From the NCBI GenBank assembly GCA_009760855.2, contig WPIO01000052.1, forward strand, positions 498,001 through 562,000: a stretch of 64,000 nt of DNA. The letters are read 5' to 3'. The notes under the pieces are model-generated. The model made no database searches and was not told the origin of the DNA. It saw only the letters and a program-made list of their open reading frames with translations. Shown in pieces: positions 48,836 to 63,000 of the stretch (position 1 is the stretch's first letter; each line of letters begins with the position of its first letter). The position numbers were made by a program, and so were the translations under genes. This DNA is from Cristatella mucedo. Lineage: Eukaryota > Bryozoa > Phylactolaemata > Cristatellidae.

Positions 48836-49399
48836 CCACTGAATGTCTCTTTTTCTCTCACTTTCCCACTGGATGCTGCCGTCTCCGTGACGATTCTTGA
48901 GAAACCACAAATGTGCATTAACTCAAAATCTCGAGTACTTTTGGATGCACTCAGCAGTTGTTGTGGCCTAAATAGAGTGAATTGTGTTGAGAAAGCCGTC
49001 AAAACACGGACCGGGCATCTTCCGTCGCTCGAGCGAATTAGGAAACCGGAATAAAGAATAGAAAACACAACCAATTGTTCCAATAAATCGCATACTAGCC
49101 GTCGGTCGACTACCTGCGTCGTTTATAATGCAATCGTATCTTGACAGCATTCCCGAGTTTCCAGGAGCGACTAGGGTTGTCGGTGGGGAGCGCTGCTTGG
49201 GCCTTACAATGTGAGAATGAAGAGACAGCCACTATGCGCTCGTCTAAGCAGCAGCAGATTTCTCTGCGGTTTGCTCAGCCCATTCACGCTGCCCTCTGTA
49301 ATGCCAGCAGGTAGAGCCTGCACCCGGCGACTTTGGTCGGTGGAAGGCTGAGCTGCTGGTAGCAGGTTTAGATTGTCGAGCTTATTTGCAGAGCGCTGG

Positions 49400-51830
49400 T
49401 GGGAGCAGGCAAACGCGGCGTCGGCGTACTTAATGGCTATCCCATCCAGTGGCTGATAACTTTAACGCCCGTAGCGACGAAGAGAAGAGCCGTGCACGTT
49501 CGGCCACGAGCGTTTCGAAGCGATCGCTACAGCCGGCATTTTAGCGGCCGGTCAAGGTCCAGCCCGATCAGCCCATCTGGCCCTGCTTTTTAAACAGCTC
49601 TTATTAATGCAGGGGAATGAAAATCGAAGAGGATGGACAAGCACTGACCTGCAAGCTGAGGCAAGTAGTGCGAACCGCTGCGACGGCTCTCGTCGACCAA
49701 GTCGGTGCATTGACAAGCCTGCTTCAGAGCTAGCTTCCACAGCTCTCTCAAGGCGACGCCATCGGTTCACCCGATGCCTACTCCCGCACTTCCTTTCCTA
49801 CGCTTGCTTTCTCGCTTTTCACTCTAGCCTTCCTTCGCTGCTACTTCTTTGCTGCTTACTGTTCCTCCTATACAGCCCTCCTAGCTCAGCTACACCATAC
49901 GTTTTCCTGATCAAGTAAGGAGAAAGGTGCTTGATGTCTTGCCAAAAGCGGCCGTGGGCTGAGGGCTTGCTGGGAAAAAATACTCCAGCACACAATGACC
50001 ATTGCGTCACCACGGCTTTTCCACGTTCAGACGGCAATGCGTTCGCTTTGCATGCGACTTGCCCACCTTCTCTTCCTGGTACAAAGTTCTTCAAACGGAT
50101 GATTCCCAAATGCTGATTATGCAAAGCCGCTTTCGACGCGTTCGGTCAGGGCCAATCTCTTGGGTGCTGCTCTGCTCTCCGATTTCGAATCATCTTGGCG
50201 TCCCAAGCGCTATGACCCACCCGAGCAGGTACAACTGGAAAGTCATCTAACGCTAACCACGATCGGTGGTTGCTGCCGGACGAGCCGAGCGCAATCCATC
50301 TGTCTTGTTGAAATTCGACGACCGAGTATGTTGTGATGCAAAGGGTCAGGCCTTTGCCGAACTCTCGCTCGTCGCTGGCGATCGGCTGGGCAGCTGCAGC
50401 GGCAGTCAGCGCGACAACGCTCGGTAGAGCGAGCTGCTGGTCGTAGCTGCGAACGACAGCTCAGGGCCGGCTAGCCGGCAGTGCGCACGCAGCCTGCGAA
50501 ACTCTGTGGAGACCGCTGCGGGGGCAGTCTGCTTACCGAGCGATTTCGTGTAGCTGCCCGCGGCCGGCTGCTCTCGGCCGCGGCGCTCGAGATCGCCCGA
50601 AAGAGGAACCGCTCAGACCGGCAGGGCGGCCTCGCAGGGCGGCGCCGCTCGAACGAGCAGCCGCTCCGAAAGAGACGCCGGCGACCGGCGACCACCAGCC
50701 TCCTTCTAGTTTGTCCCTGCGATGACAGCCGGCACGTCGTCGGTCGCTACGGCTGAAACCGCGTCGACCACCTGCAGCCTACGGCGTGTACGCGGCCAGC
50801 GAGCGAGCGAGCGAGCGATACTGACGCCATACGTTCGATAATCCCTCTTCCAGGCAGCAGTTCGGGAATGCATCTAAATGAGACCGGTGGAACTAACCCG
50901 GCAGCCCAACCCATCCCACTTCGGTTACCTCCTACCCGTGCCCCAGATGATGTCAACACTTGCAATCGCATCTGCTTTCGCCACCGCACAACGACCCCTA
51001 AACGTGCCGGCTTTGTTCGCGGAACAACCGGCCGCAAACCTGGCGATCGCTGTACTTACTAAATATGTCCGCCGACGCCGGCTTAGTACTGGCTGCAGCC
51101 TAAAACAGCAATAGCGACTTCGGACGGATTCGGCAGAGAGCGATGCGAGGATAGTTCTCTGCTGCTGCTACTGGTTGCCCGCTAGCACATCAACTGTCGC
51201 TGAAGGCCTAGATTGTGGACGCACAGTACGTAGATGAACTTACGGCCGCGGAAAGCCCTGGGCTCTACTTGAAGAAACAGAAATAGCCGCCTTATGGAGC
51301 GTATACTCACTTGGCTTCGAGGGAAGAAGCCGCCAGCCACCTGCTGCTCAGAAGCGGTCCTATCGGTAGCGCCGTTATGGGATGCGGATTGCACCGGGCT
51401 TACAACTTCTATAATTATCATGGCTCACTAAGCGAGTGGGGGAGCTGAACTCAGTACCCACTCGACAGCGAATGACGCGGCGGTGGCGTTTAGGCGGGTC
51501 AGCCAGCTCTCCCGGAGCGACGACGGCGCAGCGCAACGTGCTCTCGGCGAGCGAGCACAATCGACGAGCGCTCAGCTTTCAACAGAAGAGAAAAGTAAAT
51601 GCTTTTAAAGGAAGAGCCGACGAAGCGGGTCAGGGCACTCAGCAGACGGTCCGCTGCTACCACCGTTCGCGCCGGCTTATCGCTCACTTCCGGGACCAGC
51701 TGCGGCGGGTGGGGAGAGAGATAGTTGGGTAGGGTGCGGAGCGAGTTACCTACTGCGCGCCGGCGCTTAGCTGCTGGGCAAGCTGCCAGTTCGCTCGTGA
51801 CGAAACGCGGCGCGGGTCAAGGGTCATTTC
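49400..51830. promoter_or_regulatory. GC-rich patch with clustered minus-strand donor-like sites
   Basis: Several good 5' splice consensus sequences read on the minus strand: CGCTCG|GTAAGC near 50538, TTTA|GTAAGT near 51058, GGCC|GTAAGT near 51243 and CCAA|GTGAGT near 51306. No coding homology was found. The pattern would fit alternative 5' UTR exons of a minus-strand gene. Confidence 0.25.
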
Positions 51831-52235
51831 GTGGGGGGATGGTCCTCGGAGCTTGGCTGTTGCGTAACCTCGCTCATTCCTTGCAGCATTCCCATACGAC
51901 ATACCTTGTACTTGACATGCCGGCCCCACCTCAACAGTTTTTCTGGCCTCGTGAGACTCGGTGGGTTACGACGGCATATGATTATATCTGGTTCCCCGAG
52001 TCAAGTCGTTTATTTACCACCAGGCGTCGTCTGTCGCCGACTGCCTATTTTGGCCCGGGATCGTTCTGGGTGAGGCCAAAGCCGGCTTGATTTACGAACT
52101 CTTCTCCACCCTTATTCCGTAGTGCGGCGGCACTTCACCTTATCTCCCTCCCACCTCATTCTCTTTATTTCTCCTCTCGGATTTCTCTTATCTACTCTCT
52201 CTACGAGTTCCGAAACACCGCCTATCTACAGCCAC

Positions 52236-52800
<565 letters not shown>

Positions 52801-53267
52801 CCCACACTCTCTCTAGCTTTCTTTCTTCCCCTCTCTGCCTTTGCATTCGAACGGCAAGTCTCTTCCTCCGTTACAGAAGGAGCAGCTTGGTCGAGGGGGG
52901 AGGGGGCGACACGCTTTTAGTGTACGCCCAGCTCGCTGCGGCGCTCTCCTTATCGCTACTCGTGGAAAGGATTAAGAATGTACCGATGCCGAAACCGGCC
53001 GGTCTTGCAGCTGGGCATAGATTGCACAAGAGCAGCGCGGTCCAGAGGACGCGCTGGAGCCAACGAGGGGGCTGGGTGCGGTGCAAGCGTATTCGGGCTA
53101 CTCCTATGGTGTAATTCAGCGTAAAATACTTCAAGGCGACATTGCGCAGTTTAACACTAACACATTTTGAAGGTTGTGGTCTCTAGTGATTCTTTGTAAC
53201 ATTTTTAGCCTGAGTTTGCACTCTTTTGCTCAGAGCATACAGACCTTACCAAAGCACCGCTCTTCTC

Positions 53268-53345
53268 TACAGTGGTTCTTGACTTTTCTTTGATCACGGA
53301 TCCCTTTAAAAACACAGTTAAAGCTGAGGACCCCATCCATAAAAA
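53268..53345 (+). mobile_element. Single hAT-like terminus
   Basis: 'CAGTGGTTCTTGACTTTTC' followed by CACGGATCCCTTTAAAA and 'GAGGACCCCATC' resembles the terminal region of Charlie-type hAT elements. No partner terminus was found nearby. Confidence 0.35.
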
Positions 53346-54050
53346 ATGCACAAAATTATATTACCACAACTTTATATGCAATGAAAATACTTTACTTCAT
53401 TAGATATTGATTGCCTCATACAACGTATGGCAAAGAAAAGTTCGAATAAAGTAAGCCATCTTAACGGAAACTTAAGTTTCCTACTCCTTTTCATTCGAAA
53501 ATTAATTGCAATAATGAAATCCTTATTTTCATTTTATACTAAACAGCACTTAATTTTGCTGATAACTTTATTTCAATAGGGGTGGTTATACTGTTGACAG
53601 CTTCAAAAAGAATTGAACTTTGGCATGGTCTTTGACGAAGTAACAAATAAATATAATCATAGACATCCAATCGACTCGGGCTTTTCGTTTAAATAGAAAA
53701 CAAGTATGAACAAGACTCACCGAGGCATGTAGTTGCGAACGGAATCGCAGCACCCACAATTCATCAATTATCAAGAGGCGGAGTCAGCTCGTACCAACGC
53801 GAGCTAGAATCCTCCAAGGCTGTTCGAGCGGAATTCATTTCGCAACATTTCTATTAGATTTAAGGTCAATAAATTCATCTCTGGCAAGGTCTACATGACT
53901 AATGCAGTCTAAAAATCTATTTCAAAAATGAGATTATCTGAGCAGAAGTTACCTTTGAAAGAGTTCTGAAGAGTAACTTACTCCCGACTGACGTCACGAC
54001 ACCCTCCCGACTCGATCTCATTTGAATAGAGGCTAAACATGCTCCTGTTC
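53346..54050. other. AT-rich unassigned stretch
   Basis: Low GC and no long ORFs. A short minus-strand frame at 53774-53586 is not recognised. Confidence 0.3.
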
Positions 54051-54054
54051 CTTA

Positions 54055-54205
54055 CTACATTAGCTGGATTCGTGTGAATTATCTTTTATGTACTTGTGCT
54101 TAATCAAGCTATTTTTGATATCACTAACCACATTTATTTGCGTTCTTGCACCCTATATATTAAGAGCCCAGAAAGAGATTTAGTTCGTATACGCTATTAT
54201 TATCT
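54055..54205 (+). mobile_element. LINE family A-like 3' fragment (diverged)
   Basis: It reads 'ATATCACTAACCACATTT', then AGAGCCCAGAAAGAGATTTA and an ATT repeat. It is recognisable but old. Confidence 0.45.
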
Positions 54206-54209
54206 AACT

Positions 54210-55169
54210 TGCGGATCTCTTGTTGCTCCATCCCCACAAAAAGGCTGACAATGCGTAAACGTATGTAGATTCATCTGCTTGCAAGCCCTATTGACCTGGA
54301 TTTTTATTGCAGAAATATCTTAAATGGGCTCGTATCGTGGTTTCGCGGCACGCCGTTTGGCTCTTCCGGGGATTTGCAAATCCTGGCGGATGCTGTACGT
54401 AACATCCGCTAAGGAAATAGTAGCGACAGTAGCCCCATTCGCCGGCCCGACCGCTCTTTAGGCCCGGTAGTTTCACCCGGGATGCTTGCACTTGGGAGGA
54501 GCTGTTAAGGAACCGAGAGAAGCAGCTGGAGTTACGGATGGTAAATCCAGGAGGCGAGGGAGGGGGGAGCGTCAAAGCCTCAGGGATGGTTGACTGCCTT
54601 GCCCAGCGGTACCGCTAGTCGAAATCTGCTTCGGTCAGCTGCCTTCACTCGTCAACCAATGACAGCGCTAGTCATGCGACCCTCGGCTCCGCTTGCTGCC
54701 GACTCTCCGTCTGTCGGCCCCAACGGATGCGCTACCCGCTCAGCCGCCGACGCGACTGCCGACGAACGCTCTCGCCGCGACGGGGGTCCTGCCCCGAGCT
54801 CGCTTTCCGCACGATACCGCGCGGTGCCTAAGGTTGCCGCTCGTCCATCATTCTAAATCCAATATTCTCGTGTAACTCTCGTCTTTGGGCTGCGTCAGCT
54901 TCCCGCTGAGCACAGGCGCGCGAGCTTCTGGAGCCAGCCTGATCACGCCGCAGCGATAACTTCCTCTCGATTACTGCCAAGGCGCAAAAGACACAAACTC
55001 GGTATATGGGTGAGGAAGCAGCCGAAATGTTGGGCACCGAAATACCGACAAGTAGCAGTTACTAACTCAGCTCACGTCGAAGCTGTCACTCGACCCTCTG
55101 AAACCCGCATCCGAGGAAGCTTCAAGGCGAGTCAATTTCAATCATTTCTTCGATCGCTAGGGGCTTGAA
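54210..55169. other. Upstream region of LRRC57
   Basis: GC-rich between 54.55 and 54.95 kb, with ORFs on both strands that look like chance. It is likely to include the LRRC57 promoter and 5' UTR; no TATA or other element could be pinned down. Confidence 0.3.
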
Positions 55170-55250
55170 ATGGGTAACGCGGTCAAGAAACATATAGAAA
55201 CGGCCGAGAAAACGGGAGCCTGTCAACTCTGTAACATGGGACTGACAGAG
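55170..55250 (+). CDS. LRRC57: LRRC57 exon 1
   Basis: It encodes 27 residues, MGNAVKKHIETAEKTG through CNMGLTE. The ATG context is GAA-ATG-GG, and Gly2 is available for myristoylation. The donor is GAG|GTACCG, phase 0. A second GT seven bases further on would shift the frame relative to exon 2. Confidence 0.88.
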
Positions 55251-58200
55251 GTACCGTAAAGTGCTTTGCGTGCACCTTGCCGATTCTTTACACAGTGGTG
55301 CCCGCATTTATGTGCCGCTGCCGCCCGTTGATGTGTCGGAAAGTGCCAGTAGCTCAGCTGTTATCGAGCGAGCTACTTGCCTGCAATGTTGCTGCAATCC
55401 GAAATTAGGCGTGTCTCATGGTAGGGATGTAGTAAAAGCTTCTTTGCCATCAGTCGCATGCAGCCTATCGCTTCATACAGGCTGCCGATAAATCGCTCGT
55501 GTTATCGGCGGCCACCGCTGCGCCCGGGTCACGCTCGGTCCTGGACTTGTTGGACATTTGCGCACGACGCATAAGCCGATTGGAGCATGAGCGGCGTCTT
55601 TTTGACCTCCTCCTACCTCGCACGATGAAGACTACCGTATACATGTTTTTAGATCGTGGGCACTCAAGGCAAAGCGCAATCCCAATTGTTAATTTGCAAG
55701 CCCCTCCCTCGGCAGTCGTAGGTGGAGCGAAACTGACCGTTTGCCCTTGTCGACAAGATAGCAATAGGCGTGAACCTATCGAGTGGGTGAGAACTTGTGT
55801 TAATTCTTTTCAGCTGCGCCGTGAATGCGTGGACGCTACAGAACTGCTTATGCGCTATCCTAGCCAAGTCCAAGTCCAGCTTCTAAAAACTGCCGCAGGG
55901 TGAGCCGTGATGGCACACACTAGGTGAGGTGGTTGCATTTCATGACCTCGGTCCTGAGGTCGTGGGTTCGATTCCTGCGGTGGGGCGATCCTTTATCGCC
56001 ACTGCAAGCGGTGGTGATAGCCATCAAGGCTCTTCTGTCGCTATACGAAAAGAGGCTGTTTAAGCAGCTAGGATTTTTTTGGAAATGCACAATTAAAAAA
56101 TGCCGATGTTTGTCATCAAACATCTCCTTCACTTCTGTACGATCAGCGTCTCCCCTAGCGTGATCCAGCAGATCGCTTCTCTAGCTTCGTTGTCTGTAAG
56201 ATAGAAAAGATCAGAGATAGCATTCCCACTGGACTCCCCTCCCTCAGTCTCATCTCCACCGGACCCTTCTCCATCAATTCTGTGCAGCTCTTAAAGTTCA
56301 TATTCAATTCTGCCCCCGGTGACCTCAGCTCGAGGTTGACCCACCAGTCTAAGAATGCTACTAGCTCTCTAGACTGTGGACCTACCGTTGTCCTTCTGCA
56401 ATGCATAGCTTTGCTGCTGCCTTGCATAGCTAGCATGATAAATATGTCCTTAGCCTCAGGTCTTGTCCCTGCATCTTTAAACAACGGCTGTTGTCAGGCC
56501 ACTCATTAATAAGGCAACTATAGACCGGGAGAATTTAAGCAACTTCAACCCAGTCTCTCAACAACCACTCATATAAAGGACACTGAAATGAAAAGTGGCA
56601 GACCACTCATTCTGTTATATTAAAACATTTTAAACCTAGATAGTAAGCTCTAGGAAGTTTTTAGATCTAATCAATCAATCCACAGAGTCAGCCCCAGTTC
56701 TTCTCGACTCATCGTGCTCGGGCATCACTGGCACTGGCACTGCAATGGTTTAGGTCCTATCACATTGGGAGATTGCACAGCAATAATGTCAGCAGGTAAC
56801 AGTCATCTGAGGAGCCTCTAAAATATAGGGGGCCCTAGGGATTTTGCCTTGTCCATTTATTTTTGCAATTTGTACTCTCCCTCTTGCCAATGCAATTGCT
56901 AATACACTTTCATTTTTATGCAGATTACACACATGAGTATTTAATCCTCCATGCCTTCCCGGTAGTCAAACTGTCTCAATTCTCTTGGTGCACGCATTGC
57001 TGACATTCGTGCTTGGATGGCAACAAACTGTCTCAAATTAAATGACCATAGAACCAAGTTATTAGTTATGGGCAAACCTAGTGGTGGTCAGAAATTGACA
57101 AACCTATCCATCAAATGGGCTCTGCCAGCATATCTCCCTTAGCCCCAGTAGGACATTTGGTTGTCTGGTTCCAAAGTAACTTTTCAGTAGGCGACCAGAT
57201 CAGCTCCATAGTCAAGTCTGCCTACTTTCACCTTCGTAACAATACCAAAATTTGGGCCTGCTTAGATAGGCATACCACATCCATGTTGGTTCATGCATTT
57301 GTGACATGCCTTCTCTACTTCTGTCTCTCGCTACTTACATGTCTGCCTGCCTATGCAAGGAGGTGCTTACAGGTACAAAACTTGCAAGCTAGGCTTGTCT
57401 GTTGTTAGATTCACAGTTAACCACATTACACCACTTCCCACCGACCTGCATTGGCTCCCAATCAAGCACCCATTAAAGATTTTTTTGCTCACTTGTAAAC
57501 CCTTTGCTATCTTGCTCCAGCCTATCAATCAGAGCTAATTCCTAATCAACCTTACCACCGTACCACCAGCTCTTCTTACTTCAGTCGTTAACTGGTTCTC
57601 GAACCAACCTCAAGTCTTTTGGTGAACATGCCTTAAGTTTATATGCTCCCAAAGCCCGGTACTAACTACCGACTGACGATACGACACCCTCTGACTTGAG
57701 GACATTTAAAAAGAAGCCAAAATCGCATGTGTCTCGAAGCATTTGGTGGGTCCTTGTGATTTGTTCTTGGTGTGCTTATGCATGCTGATACTGTGCACCT
57801 CACTACTAACCATATGGTCATGCTTCCTTTGCAGCATACGTGAAGTGCCTAGACAGAGATTAACGTCTCCGAGGGCACTATGCAAATGTCTTATTATCAT
57901 TGTCTTATTAGTAATATTGCACCACCGTCCTTACCCCGTTTTGCCCTGCTTGATCTGTTCTAGGGCATAGACTCGTGATCTAGTGGTTCACCTATTGGCC
58001 GATAGGCGTTAGCCGAGTGGCACTGCACTAAAGCTAAACTTGTGATCAAAAGTTAGAGCAAGTATTTCGGACGTTCTGATAATGACTGCCGTGGCGTGGA
58101 TTTCACCGTATTGATACCTTCTGGTGCTATACTTTACAACCGCATCATTTCTGCATGAAGTAGCATGCCGACAGCAAACTGAACCTGACAGCTGTGGCAA

Positions 58201-60006
58201 CTTTGGGCACCGCATCTTCATCTACTTTGTCAACCGTTCTGCAGTAGCACTCTATTAACACTTACTGGAGTGTGCATGTGAAGGATCATGGGATGACCTT
58301 GCATTTATTGGTTATGGGAATAAGCTGGAAGTTCCTACATTGCCTGTATTGCTGGGCAAGCAGATGGCTGGGGTATAGGCTTTTTCATTCCTCTATCTGG
58401 TTGCGCATGTCTCCATCAATAGCTTTTCACAAGCCTTGGGTCTGTCCTTGGCTCCTTCGTACGTAGCTGAACTGCTGCACCAGTTTCAGCCTCTTCGAGC
58501 CCCCAGGTCCTGCATGGACAATAAATTAGCTGTTCCATTCCTCCGCTTAAAGACAGTTGGCAACAGAAGCTTGAGCTCTGCAGGTCCTAGACTGTGGAAC
58601 TCGCTTCCATAATTCTTACACAACCAAAAATACTCTTCTGCTGCAGACTATGGCTCATCTTTTTCAGCGGTCCTGAGCTGCTACTTCCATGCTACTCACT
58701 ACCTCAACTGCTCTCCTGACTCTGCTATGCTTCCCACTTTCTCTTTGTTGTGTGAGACGAAGTCTGTTGGCTACTGAATGCGTACCGAAAGCCGCTTAGG
58801 CTGTGAGTGCACTATACAAAACTCTCCTGTGTAACACCCACATAGTCTTCATGACTTTGTGGAGTTACAGACAGAGATACAATCAATCATGAGCACTAAG
58901 TGATCGTTATGATCGAGATTTTTTTCTGAAGTCATTAAGCCTCTGCAACTAATGATGAATAGGGCTTCAAGCTTGGTCAAAATATCCAAGAGGTTTAGCT
59001 GTGTTTCTAATTTTCCGAAAGAGCTGCATTGGCTCGCTGTTGTTCAACATATGCAAAATCTTATTGCGACCCATACAGCCTGGCTTCTTCGAGTCTAGCC
59101 GTACTGCTGCACCAGTTTCGGCCTCCTCGTACCCTCAGGTCCTCTGTGGACATTGAATTAGCTTTATCATTTCATTGTTAAAAGACTGTCCTAGACCGAA
59201 GCTTTGGTCCGCAGGTCCTAGACTGGGGAACTCAGTGCCACAATTCTTACACAGTGGCATTTACTCTCCTGCTGCACTGGCTGTGGCATATACTTTCCAG
59301 CAGTCCTGAACTGCTACTTCTATGCTACTCACTTCCGAAACTGCCCTCCTGACTCAGCCATGCACATGGCTTTCTCTGTATTGCACGAGATGAAGTCTGT
59401 TGGTACTGTCGGTGCCCCGAAAGCCGCTCACGGTTTGAGTGCGCTATAGAAAATTTCTCCAGCATATAGCCCATTTAATCGTTGTGGCTCCGTGGAGATA
59501 CAGACGGAGAAGCTTGACATTACTTTATATTACATTACTTTTTCGCATTGCATTCTGCAGAGCACTTAATGTCTAGGCAGCTCTCGGTTTGTAGCCACTA
59601 CGAATTCAGATCGCGAGCAAGCAAGTTGGTTAGAATCGTAGCTTCATTAGAACGACTTTAGAGACGATTGAAGATGTATGACATCCCGAGAATCATTAAA
59701 GCAAGTTCCACAGTCAAAGATCCACAGAGCAGCACAAGCAGCTGCCAGAGCTGGCAGCCATCAGTAGCCCTTGTGGCAGTATCGATTAGGCTCGCCACGA
59801 CTCGGGCTCTGTGCCTTGAGGCTGTGTGCCCGCTGGCTGAATCTGCACTGCTGCTGCTGCCGTCAGGGGTTCTTGGTGCTTTAGTTCAGAGTGCGTTTGT
59901 CAGATAAAAATTACTGAAAGGAGATTCGAGTCAGTCTTGAGGCTCTACAGTCGTGCTTGCGATTGTCTAAGCCGATGGCTTTACCCGCCAGTCGTGCAAA
60001 GAAGAG

Positions 60007-60050
<44 letters not shown>

Positions 60051-63000
60051 GAGGGGGGAGGGAGGAAGAGAGATAGAGCTCTGTTATGGATAGTAGCACA
60101 GCCAAACGGTGCCATACGTTGGCATGTTTGCAGCTTGTGGATAGATACCAGTAGTGTCGGTGGACATCCGAATTTGAGAACAGCAGACGGATAAGGAATC
60201 CTTACTCCTGCCGTACATGAGCTGGCAGAATGTGCACGAATGCCTGCGTCTTTCTGGGCCCTAACCGTAGCACTGGGCCATAGAAAAAATAAATAAAAAT
60301 AGACATTTAATTCATTCATAGAGCGCCCCTAGAGAACTTAATCTCCATCCAGGCGCTTTGCAAGTGCCGCAGGGCTCGAACCCCCTTCCCCCCCCCCGAC
60401 CTTGGTCATTACAGGCGAACACCTTCCCCTGGGCCGAACCAGGGCGGCAGCTGTCACCGTTGTCGCTGCGCGCAGCCATACTCGTAAGGCTGCGTCGGCA
60501 TACACGGGCGGCGGTGGCTGGCTCTGGCGAGCCAGCAAAGGCGGGAACACGCTGACGAGTCCCGCCTGGCTTTCCTTCCTTACTTCTGCCGTAGCTGCCC
60601 AACGAGCTGCAGAGAGCTGCCGGTGTGCTGCGCACCCTCGACGTGTCGAGCAACAGGCTACCTTCGATGTCCCTATCGGGACTCGCCAAGTTCACTCTGC
60701 TGAAGAATCTGCAGCTGGGCAACAATCGAATAGGTATATTGTAAGTCGTCTTCTGCTACGCTTACCCGGAGTGCCGCTGCTGCGCCGTCGATGTCAAGGC
60801 GAGCGTGCGGTCGTTCGTTGGTTCGTCCGCCGTTGGCTTCGTGCTTGCGGGCACGCCGGCCTGACTGGCATCGCCGCGCGCGCAGACTTGCGGCCTATCC
60901 GAGACCAGTCGATTCGAGCGCCTTGACCAGCGGATTCGAGGTTTCTGCTCCTGCCCGAGCGTCGCCGCCGGAAGCGAGCGAGCCCGCCGGAAGCGAGCAA
61001 GCGCCTCCACTCGCTGCTGCTGTCCTCTTGCACCAGCATCGGAGCCACTGCGTGGCTGCAGCTAGCCAGTCGTGCTGCTCCTTTGTGCGGCGCAAACTGT
61101 GTCTGCAATGCAAGGCGCGAACGGTGCCACCGATAGCCGGCCGGGTTAACTGCGTACCGAGTGCATGCTGTGCTGTGCTGTGCTCGCCCGGCCAAGGTAT
61201 GGCTTATGTCGTCGGCTCGAGCCCTGTGGCATACGTGAAACGCCTGAATAGAGATCAACTTCTCTTGGAGTGCTATGCAAATGAATTATATTTGTGTCTT
61301 TTTTTCAGCAGCACTTTGCCTTTGATTGAGCCGCTCGTGTCGGGTATTTTTTTTGCAGTTTCTATTCTATTTCGGCTTGTAGGACGTGCTGGTATCTCGA
61401 GTGTCTGTCCGTCTACGTTGCGACTGGCTGCCAAAATTGGACTGAAACCACTGAAGGGCCCAGCTCTGTAATTTTCTTGTAGATAATGCTGCTTCGGCTT
61501 GTAGTATTAACTCAACAGCCTCATTTGGATAGCTGTAGAAGAGCCTTAATGGCTTTCACCACCGCTTGCAGTTGGCAATAAAGGGTCGACCACTGCAGGA
61601 TTCGGACCCACGACCTCGGTCGTGAAGAGCGAGCACCTTACCTCCTAGGCTATCAACCGACCTTGGCTTTTACCTGCAGATCTAAACTCTCTTGGTCGAC
61701 TGTATAGTAATCTCAATAGTTACAATTGTAGTAATAAGAGCAATAGTGAAAGAACTGCGAGATATCCTAGTGGAACATAATGCAAGCATTTCAACGTGAG
61801 AATGCAAGATTTTCGATACGTATTCCTGGCCTCTTTAGGGATTCCTTATCAGCACATATACGGTGCCTACAACGAGATGTAGTTCTCTTAAGGGTGCTCT
61901 ACAAGCATCTTATAATAATAATAATAATAACGTTGATTATTATTATTATTATAAAATGTTTTGCAATAATAATAACGTTGATTATTATTATTATTATTAT
62001 TATTATAAGATGTTTGTAGAGCACCCTTAAGAGAACTACATCTCGTTGTAGGCACCGTATATGTGCTGATAAGGAATCCCTAAAGAGGCCAGGAATACGT
62101 ATCGAGAATCTTGCATTCTCACGTTGAAATGCTTGCATTATGTTCCACTAGCATATCTTGCAGTTCTTTCACTATTGCTCTTGCAGTAATTTCTTTTTGT
62201 ATATTTTGGGTCTCCATAAACAGTGGGTGTAGCCACATCCAGCGCCGCTTGTCCCACTCAGCTCGGTAAGATTGTTCTCTCATCTCAGGAGTCGTGGGCG
62301 TTTTTTGAAAGCCCCGAGAAGCGAATTGCAGAATTGTCCTGCCTCCGAGAGTCAGTGTGTGGCATGAGCCGGTCCCCCTCGGTAGTTATTCGACTTGGGC
62401 AGTCTGCTGCCCCTAGCAGGCCACTCGTTAGACACGCGCTTTGCCGGGTGAGCTCGAATCAAAAGAGGACAGCACAAAGTCGCCGGCCGAAGCATCTGAG
62501 GGCTTCATCCTAGTGTCGTAATGGCTCACTAGGTAAGGTGGCTGCTTTTCACGACCTCCGGGGCAGAGGTCGTGGGTTCGATTCCTGCGGTGGGCGATCC
62601 TCTATCGCCTCTGCAAGCGGAGGTGATAGCCGTCAAGGCTCTTCTGTCGCTATACAAAAACGGGTTGTTAAATCAGCTAGTATTTATTTATTTTCATTTA
62701 TTTACGTGCATCGTCACTCGTGCATCTCACGTCCTGGAGCCCAGGCAAGATTTTTCTGTAGCCAATTAGCAGACGCTCGGCTTTTGTCTTCTCCTCACCG
62801 GCCTCAGTAGCTTGTGTGCCAATCTGCCCAATGGCAGCCAAGCGGGTCTCACTGTGCTGCCAGGCAAGGAATTGGCTTGGCTCCGGAAACCCGGCTGTCG
62901 CTTCCCGATAGCTAGGAGTGAATGCAAAGCAGCCCGGCGCCCAGCTCGAGACTCCTGGGCTTCCCTAGGATTTTTCGGTGCATGAAGCTGCTGTCGGTGG

